Positions 6,624 through 15,104 of a DNA stretch of 35,772 bases are shown one piece after another; position 1 is the stretch's first letter, and each line of letters starts with the position of its first letter. This DNA is from Bacteroidales bacterium (lineage in GTDB: Bacteria; Bacteroidota; Bacteroidia; Bacteroidales; JAEINX01). The notes under the pieces are model-generated. The model worked only from the letters and a program-made list of their open reading frames with translations. It was not told the DNA's origin and did not search any database. The position numbers were made by a program, and so were the translations under genes. Where the stretch lies: contig JAEINX010000036.1 of assembly GCA_016342645.1 (NCBI GenBank), forward strand, positions 1 through 35,772. The letters run 5' to 3'.

Positions 6624-8681
6624 ATGAATTATTCTTCTAATAAAAACATCAATAGGGAAATTAGTTGGCTCTATTTTAATGAAAGAGTGCTTCAGGAAGC
6701 AATGGATGAAAATACTCCCTTAATTGAGCGGCTGAAATTCCTTGGTATTTTTTCTAATAATCGTGATGAGTTTTTTAGGGTTAGAGTAGCCACGATGAAC
6801 AGGCTTTTGAATTTTGAAAAGAAAAATTTCAAAAAAAACTTCCGGCCAAAAAAAATTCTTAACCAAATTGACGAAATCGTTGCTCAACAAGAAATTATCT
6901 TTACTGATACTTTTAATGAAATTATTGAGAAACTTAAAAAAGAAAATATTTTCTTAATCAATGAAACTCAATTAAACGAAAAACAAGGCGAATTTGTCAA
7001 AGAATATTTTAGAGAAAATGTCAGGCCTCATCTTTTTCCATTAATGTTAAACGAAATAAAAAATCTTTCCAATCTTAAAGATTATTCTTTTTATCTCGCT
7101 GTTCATCTTTTGAAAACTACCGAAGAAACAAAAGAAAACTTTGCCTTAATTGAAGTTCCCGTTGAAAATTTATCACGATTTTTGATTTTGCCAGAAGAAA
7201 ATAAAAAAATTTATTTCATCATGCTTGACGATGTAATTCGTTTTTGTTTGAGTGATATTTTTGCAGCATTCGGTTATGATAAATTTGAAGCCTATACAAT
7301 TAAATTTACTCGTGATGCCGAACTCGATATTGACAATGATATTTCGAAAAGCTTTTTAGAACTTATGAGAGACAGCATTAAGCAACGCAAAGCTGGAGTA
7401 CCTGTTCGTTTTATTTATGATGCATCGATACCTGAATTTTTATTAGAAAAGTTAACCAAGAAATTTAATATTACATCTAACGACCAACTAAGAGGCGGAG
7501 GCAGATATCATAATTTCAAAGATTTAATGGCTTTCCCGAAAATAGGGTCAAAGAAATTGCGTTTTCCTCCTTCCCCACCCTTAATACACAAAGATCTTCC
7601 CCCAAATAAAAGCATTTTTTCGGTTTTGAAAGAGAAAGATATTATGCTTCATTATCCTTATCAATCATTTCAATATATAATTGATTTTCTTCGTGAAGCT
7701 TCAATCGACCCAAAGGTGAAATCAATTAAAATGACACTTTACCGGGCAGCCAAAGATTCGAATGTTATAAATGCTTTGATAAACGCTGCAAGAAATGGCA
7801 AATCGGTTACAGTGTTTTTGGAACTTCAGGCAAGGTTCGACGAGCAGGCAAATATTTATTGGTCGGGTAAACTTCAGGAAGAAGGTGTTAAAATTATTCA
7901 AACCATTCCGGGCTTTAAGGTTCATAGTAAACTACTATTGATAAACAGAAAAGAAGATAACGAAAATTTTTATTATTCAAACATTGGAACCGGCAACTTT
8001 AATGAATCAACAGCCAGAGTTTATGCAGATGATAGTTTATTAACTTCAAATCAAGACATTTCAAAAGAAGTGGATAAAGTTTTTCGATTATTTGAATATA
8101 AATACGATCACCCAACTTTCAAATATCTTATTGTTGCCCCATTCGGACTACGGAATTTTTTCATTCGAAAAATTAATAATGAAATTAAAAATGTAAAGGC
8201 AGGTAAAAACGCATGGTTAATTTTAAAAGTTAACAGTCTTGTTGATAAACGTATTGTGAAAAAACTTTATGAAGCAAGTAAGGCAGGTGTAAAAATTCAG
8301 TTAATTACGAGGGGTATTAGTGTTTTGATACCGGGCATTCCAAATTTAAGCGAAAATATTGAAGCCATAAGCATAGTCGATAAATTTCTGGAACATTCAC
8401 GGGTTTTTATTTTTTGTAATGATGATGATAATAAATATTTTATTTCATCAGCTGATTTAATGATCAGAAATTTAGACCATAGAATTGAGGTTGCATGCCC
8501 GATTTTTGATAAAGAAATACAAAAAGAATTGCGAAAAATGCTTGAAATACAATTGTCGGATAATTGTAAAGCTCGAATAATAAGTAAAGACAAGCCCAAT
8601 AAATATAAAAAATCAAATTCATCCGAAAAAATCAGAGCACAAATAGAAATTTATAATTATTTCAAAAATAAGCTGAATTAA
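6624..8681 (+). CDS. ppk1: polyphosphate kinase 1
   Basis: Makes long-chain polyphosphate from ATP, reversibly. At 685 aa it is full length. The N-terminal domain begins INREISWLYFNERVLQEA with LKFLGIFSNNRDEFFRVRV, typical of Ppk1. The catalytic phospholipase-D-like domains hold the phospho-accepting His434 (GFKVHSKLLLI) and the second conserved His591 (FLEHSRVFIF). Other family marks are SIKMTLYRAAKDSNVI, the ARFDE segment, NIGTGNFNE, and ISSADLMIRNLDHRIEV near the C-terminus. It directly follows a SixA-like phosphatase gene. No terminator is obvious downstream; the next operon has its own promoter at 8840. Confidence 0.97.
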   Translation: MNYSSNKNINREISWLYFNERVLQEAMDENTPLIERLKFLGIFSNNRDEFFRVRVATMNRLLNFEKKNFKKNFRPKKILNQIDEIVAQQEIIFTDTFNEIIEKLKKENIFLINETQLNEKQGEFVKEYFRENVRPHLFPLMLNEIKNLSNLKDYSFYLAVHLLKTTEETKENFALIEVPVENLSRFLILPEENKKIYFIMLDDVIRFCLSDIFAAFGYDKFEAYTIKFTRDAELDIDNDISKSFLELMRDSIKQRKAGVPVRFIYDASIPEFLLEKLTKKFNITSNDQLRGGGRYHNFKDLMAFPKIGSKKLRFPPSPPLIHKDLPPNKSIFSVLKEKDIMLHYPYQSFQYIIDFLREASIDPKVKSIKMTLYRAAKDSNVINALINAARNGKSVTVFLELQARFDEQANIYWSGKLQEEGVKIIQTIPGFKVHSKLLLINRKEDNENFYYSNIGTGNFNESTARVYADDSLLTSNQDISKEVDKVFRLFEYKYDHPTFKYLIVAPFGLRNFFIRKINNEIKNVKAGKNAWLILKVNSLVDKRIVKKLYEASKAGVKIQLITRGISVLIPGIPNLSENIEAISIVDKFLEHSRVFIFCNDDDNKYFISSADLMIRNLDHRIEVACPIFDKEIQKELRKMLEIQLSDNCKARIISKDKPNKYKKSNSSEKIRAQIEIYNYFKNKLN

Positions 8682-8805
8682 ATTTTAGTTAGTTATCAAT
8701 ATTAACTTAAAATTTTTTATTGTTAATAAATTCACATAAAGCCTGTATATTGCAGCTATACTGATATATATCTGACAAACCTTTCTTATTTAGACTATAT
8801 ATAAA

Positions 8806-8847
8806 TTACCGGTCGGTAAATTAATAAAAAAACATTTTTTACTTTTG
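8806..8847 (+). promoter_or_regulatory. promoter and candidate TetR-type operator of the nuoE/nuoF/fusion operon
   Basis: TACTTTTG at 8840-8847 is an exact -7 box, 27 nt before ATG 8875. The palindrome TTACCG-GT-CGGTAA (8806-8819) sits 20 nt upstream of it, where the -33 element should be. The ACCGnnCGGT core is of a kind often bound by TetR-family repressors; no such regulator gene is in the window. The open frame upstream of ATG 8875 would need a TTG lying inside the -7 box, which supports ATG 8875. Confidence 0.5.
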
Positions 8848-8874
8848 CCCCTTTACTTAAACAAAATAAATGAT

Positions 8875-9393
8875 ATGCGCTTAGCAAGGATAAAAATCAA
8901 AAATGAAACAATAAATCAGGAGCCTGTTGAAATCAATTTATTGGATCCTTTAATTGAAAAATATAAAAATAAAAGAGGAAATTTGATTCCTTTATTACAA
9001 GGCACGCAGGATATTTTCGGATATATTCCACACATAGCATTTAAAAAATTATCTGAAGATACGGGAATAGAACTTAGCGACATGTATGGAGTTGCTACTT
9101 TTTATGCCCAATTTCGTTTAAATCCTGTTGGCAAACATATTATAAAAGTATGCCATGGTACTGCTTGCCATGTTCAAAATGCAAATTCAATCACTGATGC
9201 AATACAAGAACACTTGAAAATTAATGATGGCGAAACGACCGAGAATGGTGAGTTTACTCTTGAATCTGTCGCTTGTCTCGGTTGTTGTTCTCTCGCACCT
9301 GTAATGATGATAGGAGATGAAACTTACGGCAAATTGACAGGAAACCAAGCTGTTAAAATTATTAAAAATATCGTTAAAGCAGAAAGTAATTAG
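8875..9393 (+). CDS. NuoE-like [2Fe-2S] subunit (HndA/HydC family)
   Basis: A thioredoxin-fold [2Fe-2S] electron carrier that pairs with a NuoF-type flavoprotein. The four cluster cysteines are Cys93 and Cys98 (CHGTAC) and Cys134 and Cys138 (CLGCC), the NuoE spacing. Typical family text includes IPLLQGTQDIFGYIPHIA, MYGVATFYAQFRLNPVG, and SVACLGCCSLAPVMMI. At 172 aa it is full length. It is the first gene of three; the next starts 113 nt downstream after a stem-loop. Absence of the other complex I genes argues for a soluble enzyme: an NAD(P)-linked hydrogenase, formate dehydrogenase or transhydrogenase module, with the third gene favouring the last. Confidence 0.92.
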   Translation: MRLARIKIKNETINQEPVEINLLDPLIEKYKNKRGNLIPLLQGTQDIFGYIPHIAFKKLSEDTGIELSDMYGVATFYAQFRLNPVGKHIIKVCHGTACHVQNANSITDAIQEHLKINDGETTENGEFTLESVACLGCCSLAPVMMIGDETYGKLTGNQAVKIIKNIVKAESN

Positions 9394-9399
9394 AAAAAT

Positions 9400-9438
9400 A
9401 TTATGTTTTTTGCTTAATGTAAAATCTCAAAACATAAT
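9400..9438 (+). other. intercistronic stem-loop between nuoE-like and nuoF-like genes
   Basis: ATTATGTTTT (9400-9409) and AAAACATAAT (9429-9438) are exact reverse complements with a 19-nt loop, a few bases after the nuoE-like stop. No T-run follows, so it is not a classic terminator. It could set mRNA processing or relative subunit levels. Confidence 0.5.
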
Positions 9439-9506
9439 TTAAATTAGCTGATAGAAAAAAACAATCAAAATATTAAGCCATTAAATTGAACTTATAAGAA
9501 TCAAAT

Positions 9507-11285
9507 ATGGAAAATACAAAAGTTATAGTAGGCCTGGGAAGTTGTGGAATTGCAGCCGGAGCAAACAAAGTTTTTAATCAGATCAAGTTAGTTAAAGAAA
9601 CAGAAAATCTTGATTTTAAATTAAAGAAAACAAGTTGTATAGGAATGTGTTACCGCGAACCATTGGTTGAAGTTATCGACAAAAACGGTTCATATTTTTA
9701 TGGTGATGTTGATGAAAAAAAAGCAAAAGAAATTATTGATGAACACATAAAAAAAGCAAAACCAATTAAAAATTATGTCGTTTATACTGACCTATTCGAC
9801 ACTCCTGAAGATGATTTTGTTCAAGATCAAGTAAAAATCACTCTTCGTGATTGTGGATTCATTGACCCTGAATCTATCGAAGAATATGAAGATAGAAATG
9901 GTTATCGAGCAATGAAAAGAATTGCAGGGCAAAGAATTTCCCGCCTCGATGTAATCCAAACAATTTTAAAGTCAGGGTTGAGAGGCAGAGGTGGTGGTGG
10001 TTTCCCAACCGGTTTAAAGTGGAAATTTGCAAACGATAACAAATCCAGCGAAAAGTTTATTATCTGTAACGCAGATGAAGGTGACCCTGGCGCATTTATG
10101 GACAGATCGGTTTTAGAAGGTGATCCTCATGCAGTTATCGAAGGAATGATAATAGGTGCTTATGCAATTGAAGCAACATCGGGAGTGATTTATTGTCGTG
10201 CGGAATACCCTCTTGCAATCAAACGCTTGAACATTGCGATTAAACAAGCCAGAGAAAAAGGATATCTTGGTAAAAATATTTTAGGACTTAATGGTTTTAA
10301 TTTCGATTTATACATTAAAGAAGGAGCCGGTGCTTTTGTATGTGGAGAAGAAACTGCATTAATTGCCTCAGTGGAAGGCGAGCGTGGGATGCCTCGCAAA
10401 AGGCCTCCATTTCCTGCAGCTTCAGGACTTTGGAAAAAGCCAACTAATATTAATAATGTTGAAACATTTGCCAACATTCCATGGATAATTCTCAACGGTG
10501 CTGAAGAATATGCAAAATATGGTACCGAAAAAAGTAAAGGAACAAAAGTGTTTGCTCTTGCCGGAAAAATTAAACGTTCGGGCTTAGTTGAAGTTCCTAT
10601 GGGTATGAGTATTCGAGACGTTATTTTCAAACTTGGTGGTGGAATTCAAGATGATAAAAAATTTAAAGCCGTTCAAATGGGTGGCCCTTCAGGGGGTTGT
10701 ATTCCAGCACACCTTGCCGATACAATGATTGATTATGATTCGGTTAATGCAACCGGAGCAATTATGGGCTCGGGAGGAATGGTAGTAATGGATGAAACAA
10801 CCTGCATGATAGACGTAGCAAAATTTTTCCTTGATTTTACTCAAAAAGAATCCTGTGGAAAATGCACATTTTGCAGGGTAGGTACAAAACGTATGCTTGA
10901 AATCCTGACCAGAATTACCGAAGGAAAAGGTGAAGAAGGTGATATTGAAAAACTTGAAGAGCTTTCATATCAAATTAAAGATAATTCACTCTGTGGTTTA
11001 GGGCAAACAGCACCAAACCCGGTTCTTACAACAATTAGATATTTTAGAGACGAATACGAAGCCCATATTTTTGACAAAAAATGCCCTGCAAAAGTTTGTA
11101 AACCACTATTAACCTACGAAGTCGATGCCGAAAAATGTACCGGCTGTACGGTTTGTGCGAAAAATTGTCCTTCAAACGCTATAGACGGAGCAAGAAAAGA
11201 AACACATTTTATTCGTCAGGAAGATTGCATTAAATGTGGAATGTGCTATACAAAGTGTAAATTTGATGCCATTCGTGTCTCATAA
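9507..11285 (+). CDS. NuoF-like NADH/FMN subunit with N-terminal thioredoxin-like and C-terminal 2[4Fe-4S] domains
   Basis: The NAD(H)-binding flavoprotein of a soluble complex. Domains in order: a thioredoxin-like [2Fe-2S]-type domain (residues 1-~90, with GSCGIAAGA at 11-19 and TSCIGMC); the NuoF core with FMN/NADH loop GLRGRGGGGFPTG (157-169) and NADEGDPGAFMDRSVLEGDP; the N3-type cluster SCGKCTFC (Cys450, 453, 456) with Cys496; and a C-terminal ferredoxin domain with two clusters, Cys544/547/550/554 and Cys574/577/580/584. This arrangement is that of HydB, HndC and related NuoF proteins in soluble bifurcating enzymes rather than of complex I. At 592 aa it is full length. The fusion gene follows 55 nt downstream. 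Confidence 0.93.
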   Translation: MENTKVIVGLGSCGIAAGANKVFNQIKLVKETENLDFKLKKTSCIGMCYREPLVEVIDKNGSYFYGDVDEKKAKEIIDEHIKKAKPIKNYVVYTDLFDTPEDDFVQDQVKITLRDCGFIDPESIEEYEDRNGYRAMKRIAGQRISRLDVIQTILKSGLRGRGGGGFPTGLKWKFANDNKSSEKFIICNADEGDPGAFMDRSVLEGDPHAVIEGMIIGAYAIEATSGVIYCRAEYPLAIKRLNIAIKQAREKGYLGKNILGLNGFNFDLYIKEGAGAFVCGEETALIASVEGERGMPRKRPPFPAASGLWKKPTNINNVETFANIPWIILNGAEEYAKYGTEKSKGTKVFALAGKIKRSGLVEVPMGMSIRDVIFKLGGGIQDDKKFKAVQMGGPSGGCIPAHLADTMIDYDSVNATGAIMGSGGMVVMDETTCMIDVAKFFLDFTQKESCGKCTFCRVGTKRMLEILTRITEGKGEEGDIEKLEELSYQIKDNSLCGLGQTAPNPVLTTIRYFRDEYEAHIFDKKCPAKVCKPLLTYEVDAEKCTGCTVCAKNCPSNAIDGARKETHFIRQEDCIKCGMCYTKCKFDAIRVS

Positions 11286-11340
11286 TTAATAACATAAAAA
11301 ACTGAGTTTATTTATCACAATATAAATATAGATTTCGGAA

Positions 11341-14300
11341 ATGAGCGAAAAAATAAATATAAGATTAGACGACAAAATAGTAGAAGGAATCAGAGGAGAA
11401 ACTATTTTAGAACTTGCTAAAAGAAATAATATTGAAATACCAACACTTTGTAACGATCCGAGAATTGAACCTTATACTTCTTGTTTCATCTGTGTAGTTG
11501 AGGTTGAAGGATTCAGAGGTTTGCAACCTTCTTGTTCTACGAAAATATCAGAAGGTATGACAATTCATACCAATAATGAAAGAATTAAAAAAGCAAGAAA
11601 AACAGCCTTGGATCTTCTTTTAAGCAACCATTATGCCGATTGTATAGGGCCTTGTAAACAAGCCTGTCCAGCCGGCGTTGATGTTCAAGGATATATTTCG
11701 CTCATCGACAAAGGCATGTTTCACGAAGCTGTTGCATTAATAAAAGAAACAAATCCTCTTCCTGCTATATGCGGAAGAGTATGCGTTCGTCCATGCGAGG
11801 CTGCCTGTCGCCGTAACCTGCTTGACGAAGAAACCGGAGTTGGTATTGATTATATGAAACGCTTTGCGGCTGATTACGACCTTGAATCTGATAATAAATA
11901 TAAACCGCAAATAAAAGATTCTACAGGTAAAAAGGTAGCTGTAATAGGTGCAGGCCCGGGGGGTTTATCCGCAGCTTTTTTCCTTCAAAAAGAAGGACAT
12001 CAGGTTGATATTTACGAAGCTGCTCCAAAAGCCGGTGGTTGGTTGCGTTATGGAATTCCTGAATATCGTTTACCAAACGACCTTCTTCAAAAAGAAGTTG
12101 ATAATATTACCGAAATGGGTGTTAATATTTTTTTCAATAAAAAATTGGGTGATAACCTCAATTTTGAGGATATTAAAACCAATTATGATTCCGCTGTCTT
12201 AGCAATAGGCTCACAAATAGGCACTTTAATAGGTTGTGAAGGCGATGATGCCGAAAATGTTTATCCGGGAATTTATTTCCTGAAAGAAATGGAAGTAAGT
12301 GGCAAACGCTATGATTTCAAAGGAAAAAAGGTTGCAGTTATTGGTGGTGGTAATACTGCGATGGATTGTTGTCGTACGGCAATGCGTTGTGGTGCAGAAA
12401 AAGTATTCGTTATTTATCGCCGTACAGAAAATGAAATGCCTGCCAATCCTATCGAAATTCATGAATCAAAACTCGAAGGTGTTGAATATATGCTTCTTAC
12501 AAACCCAAGGAAAGTTAACAAGGATGAAAACGGGAAAGTAAAATCAATTTCTTGCCTAAAAATGAAATTAGGCGAACCAGATGCATCAGGGCGAAGAAGG
12601 CCAATACCCATTGATGGTTCTGATTTCGATTTACCGGTTGATTATATTTTAGCTGCTATCGGACAAAAAACGAATGTTAATTTCCTTGAAAATCTAAATA
12701 AAAATTATTCCGGCGAAAAACTCAAAACAAACCGCTGGGGTGATATTGATGCTAATCCCGAAACCTTACAAACGGGTATTAAATCAATATTCGCTGCCGG
12801 TGATGGAGTTACGGGGCCAGCAACGTTGATAGAAGCAATTGCTCAGGCTAAACTTGCTACGCATTCTTGTAACCAATTCCTGTTAGGACAAAAAATTAAA
12901 CCTCCGAGAAAAGAATTCTTAAGCAAAAAAGATAATTTTAAAAAACAAGTTTCCGAAGAATACATCGGTCGTTTTGAAAAACAATTGCGTGATGAAATGC
13001 CAACTCTCGATCCAAGCGACAGAGTTAATTTTAAAGAAGTTGAACTTGGTTACAACAGCGAAGATGTTGTAAAACATGAGGCTCAAAGATGTTTGGAATG
13101 TGGTTGTACGGAATATTTTACATGCGACTTGAAAAAATATTCTACCGAATATAATGCCGAACAAAACAAGTTTGGTGGCGAATTTAATGAATATCAGATT
13201 GACTTCAGGCATCCATATATCGAAATTGATAACAATAAATGTGTGCTATGTTCAAGATGTGTAAGAATTTGTAATGAAGTTGTTGGCGCAAATGCATTGG
13301 GATTGGTAAACAGGGGTTACGAAACCTATGTTGCTCCGAGTATGGGAAATTCGCTTTCCGATACATCTTGTGAATCATGTGGCCTTTGTATTTCAACTTG
13401 CCCGACAGGTGCAATTACTGAAAACGTAAACTTTAAACCCGGACCGGTTAAATTGCATAAAGCCGAAACAATTTGTAATTATTGTTCAATAGGCTGTGAT
13501 ATTTCACTCAACTACAAAAAAGACTTTGTGATGAAAGTTACGGGCAACGAAGGCCTAATAAACAAAGACGGAAATCTGTGTAAATATCCCAAATTCGGTT
13601 ACCATTATCTGAATGATGTTTCAAGAATTACAAAACCCTTACTCAAGGTTAATGGAAGATTTGAGGAAATTTCTTTCAAAAAAGCTTACGAAATTTTTGC
13701 CCGAAAAATAAAAAGTGTTGAACCTGATGATAATGTTTTTTTCGCAGGAGCAAGGCTTTCAAATGAGGAAATGTATCTTGTACAAAAATTGGCCCGAACC
13801 GGTGCAAAAACCAATAATGTTACAAGTTTTCATTATTTAAACAGAGGTAAGGGTTACATTACTAATTCGATGGCAAATGTTCCTTTTGAGAAATTATACG
13901 GGGCAAATAAAATTTATTTGATTGGTTCTGAAACAAATAGAGACAATGCAGTAGCCGGTTTTATGATTAATAATGCCCGTAAAAAAAATAACATCCCTAT
14001 TGAGTTGATTTCAACCGATGAAAACAGCAGCATGAAACATAAAGTTGGTGATACTATTTTTATTAAGTCGTATTATTATTTCATAAAAGCTGTTAATTAC
14101 TACCTAATAGCAAATCATTTTGAAAACGCATTGTTTATTAAAGATAATTGCTCGGATTTTGAAGAATATAAAAATGAAGTTTTAAAAGAAAACTTTGTTG
14201 AATTAGTTAAACTTTCGGGGGTAAAATATATGGATAACATTATTGAATTTGCAAAAGAATTTAATAATCAGATGAATGCCATAATCGTGTTTTCCGAAAA

Positions 14301-15042
14301 GGAGGTTTCTTCAAATGCTTCACTTGAATTATTCAATCTTGCAATGATAACCGGAAAACTTGGGAAAACTTCAAGCGGTTTGATATCACTAAAAGAAAAA
14401 AATAATTCTCAAGGATTATTCGATATGGGAATTTGTCCTACCTTAGGTGTTGGTTCGCAAGCAATTCTTGAAAAATCCATTCAACGAAAAATGAAAAAGT
14501 TATGGCACACACGAAACCTACCCAAAACCGTTAATGTTAGTCAATATGAATCTTTAGAGAAAGGTATCCTTAAAAATGTTTTTATATTTGGTGAAGACCC
14601 TATGGGTTGTGCGCTTAACAAAGTAAAAGTTGCCGGATGGCTCTCAATTGTGGACTATGTAGTTGTTCAGGACTATTTCCTCACCGAAACCGCTTTGATG
14701 GCCGATTTGGTTCTACCTGCTTCCTTCCCGATTGAAACAGGTGGCAGTTACACAAATACTCAAAAAGTTATTCAGAAATTTGAAAAACATTTTGATAAAA
14801 AGCTAAAAAAATCATCATACAAACAAATGATTGATATTTTGAAAAAGCTTGGTTCTAAAGAAGAAGCCAAATCTATCGAAGATGTTTTGACAGAGGCAAT
14901 GTCACTATTACCAATAAATAATATTGGCAAAAAGTTTACATTCAATTATACATCAAACAATAATAATGTCAGATTATTCAAGCATGGTTGCGATTATATA
15001 AATAAACGTTTCGATGATGAATTTGAACAAGCATTTGAGTAG
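11341..15042 (+). CDS. NuoG/GltD/molybdopterin-domain fusion flavoprotein, 1233 aa
   Basis: A multidomain electron-transfer protein, probably the partner of the two preceding subunits. Order: [2Fe-2S] ferredoxin (Cys37, 48, 51, 65); a His/Cys segment HYADCIGPCKQACP (97-110) where NuoG-like sequence merges into the GltD cluster domain, with Cys144, 148, 152, 156; a GltD/NfnB-like flavoprotein with FAD motif VIGAGPGG (201-208) and NAD(P) motif VIGGGNTA (333-340); a CLECGC segment (584-589); two [4Fe-4S] clusters (Cys634/637/640 and Cys677/680/683/687); a molybdopterin-oxidoreductase [4Fe-4S] domain (Cys712, 715, 719, 747) and Mo-type core to about residue 1190. The catalytic Cys/Sec position reads SFHYL (829-833), and there is no C-terminal dinucleotide-binding domain. 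Architecture suggests a transhydrogenase-like complex; activity is unproven. Confidence 0.9.
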   Translation: MSEKINIRLDDKIVEGIRGETILELAKRNNIEIPTLCNDPRIEPYTSCFICVVEVEGFRGLQPSCSTKISEGMTIHTNNERIKKARKTALDLLLSNHYADCIGPCKQACPAGVDVQGYISLIDKGMFHEAVALIKETNPLPAICGRVCVRPCEAACRRNLLDEETGVGIDYMKRFAADYDLESDNKYKPQIKDSTGKKVAVIGAGPGGLSAAFFLQKEGHQVDIYEAAPKAGGWLRYGIPEYRLPNDLLQKEVDNITEMGVNIFFNKKLGDNLNFEDIKTNYDSAVLAIGSQIGTLIGCEGDDAENVYPGIYFLKEMEVSGKRYDFKGKKVAVIGGGNTAMDCCRTAMRCGAEKVFVIYRRTENEMPANPIEIHESKLEGVEYMLLTNPRKVNKDENGKVKSISCLKMKLGEPDASGRRRPIPIDGSDFDLPVDYILAAIGQKTNVNFLENLNKNYSGEKLKTNRWGDIDANPETLQTGIKSIFAAGDGVTGPATLIEAIAQAKLATHSCNQFLLGQKIKPPRKEFLSKKDNFKKQVSEEYIGRFEKQLRDEMPTLDPSDRVNFKEVELGYNSEDVVKHEAQRCLECGCTEYFTCDLKKYSTEYNAEQNKFGGEFNEYQIDFRHPYIEIDNNKCVLCSRCVRICNEVVGANALGLVNRGYETYVAPSMGNSLSDTSCESCGLCISTCPTGAITENVNFKPGPVKLHKAETICNYCSIGCDISLNYKKDFVMKVTGNEGLINKDGNLCKYPKFGYHYLNDVSRITKPLLKVNGRFEEISFKKAYEIFARKIKSVEPDDNVFFAGARLSNEEMYLVQKLARTGAKTNNVTSFHYLNRGKGYITNSMANVPFEKLYGANKIYLIGSETNRDNAVAGFMINNARKKNNIPIELISTDENSSMKHKVGDTIFIKSYYYFIKAVNYYLIANHFENALFIKDNCSDFEEYKNEVLKENFVELVKLSGVKYMDNIIEFAKEFNNQMNAIIVFSEKEVSSNASLELFNLAMITGKLGKTSSGLISLKEKNNSQGLFDMGICPTLGVGSQAILEKSIQRKMKKLWHTRNLPKTVNVSQYESLEKGILKNVFIFGEDPMGCALNKVKVAGWLSIVDYVVVQDYFLTETALMADLVLPASFPIETGGSYTNTQKVIQKFEKHFDKKLKKSSYKQMIDILKKLGSKEEAKSIEDVLTEAMSLLPINNIGKKFTFNYTSNNNNVRLFKHGCDYINKRFDDEFEQAFE

Positions 15043-15082
15043 TTCAAAACATTTGAACAAATTTTAAGCTTGTATTTTTTTA
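15042..15082 (+). terminator. likely terminator after the fusion gene
   Basis: GTTCAAA-ACA-TTTGAAC (15042-15058) is a perfect short hairpin overlapping the stop codon TAG, followed about 16 nt later by a run of eight T (15074-15081). It lies between convergent genes (aspS ends at 15105), so it may serve the plus strand only. The stem is AT-rich, so strength is uncertain. Confidence 0.4.
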
Positions 15083-15104
15083 GATGTTATTTTAGGGAAA
15101 AAAT

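Noticed and set aside
8845..9393. NuoE-like gene starting at TTG 8845.
   Set aside because: The TTG lies inside the exact -7 promoter box 8840-8847; ATG 8875 fits the family and the promoter.
11341..15042. Calling the fusion protein a formate dehydrogenase alpha subunit.
   Set aside because: No Cys or in-frame TGA at the catalytic position and no C-terminal Mo-cofactor binding domain.
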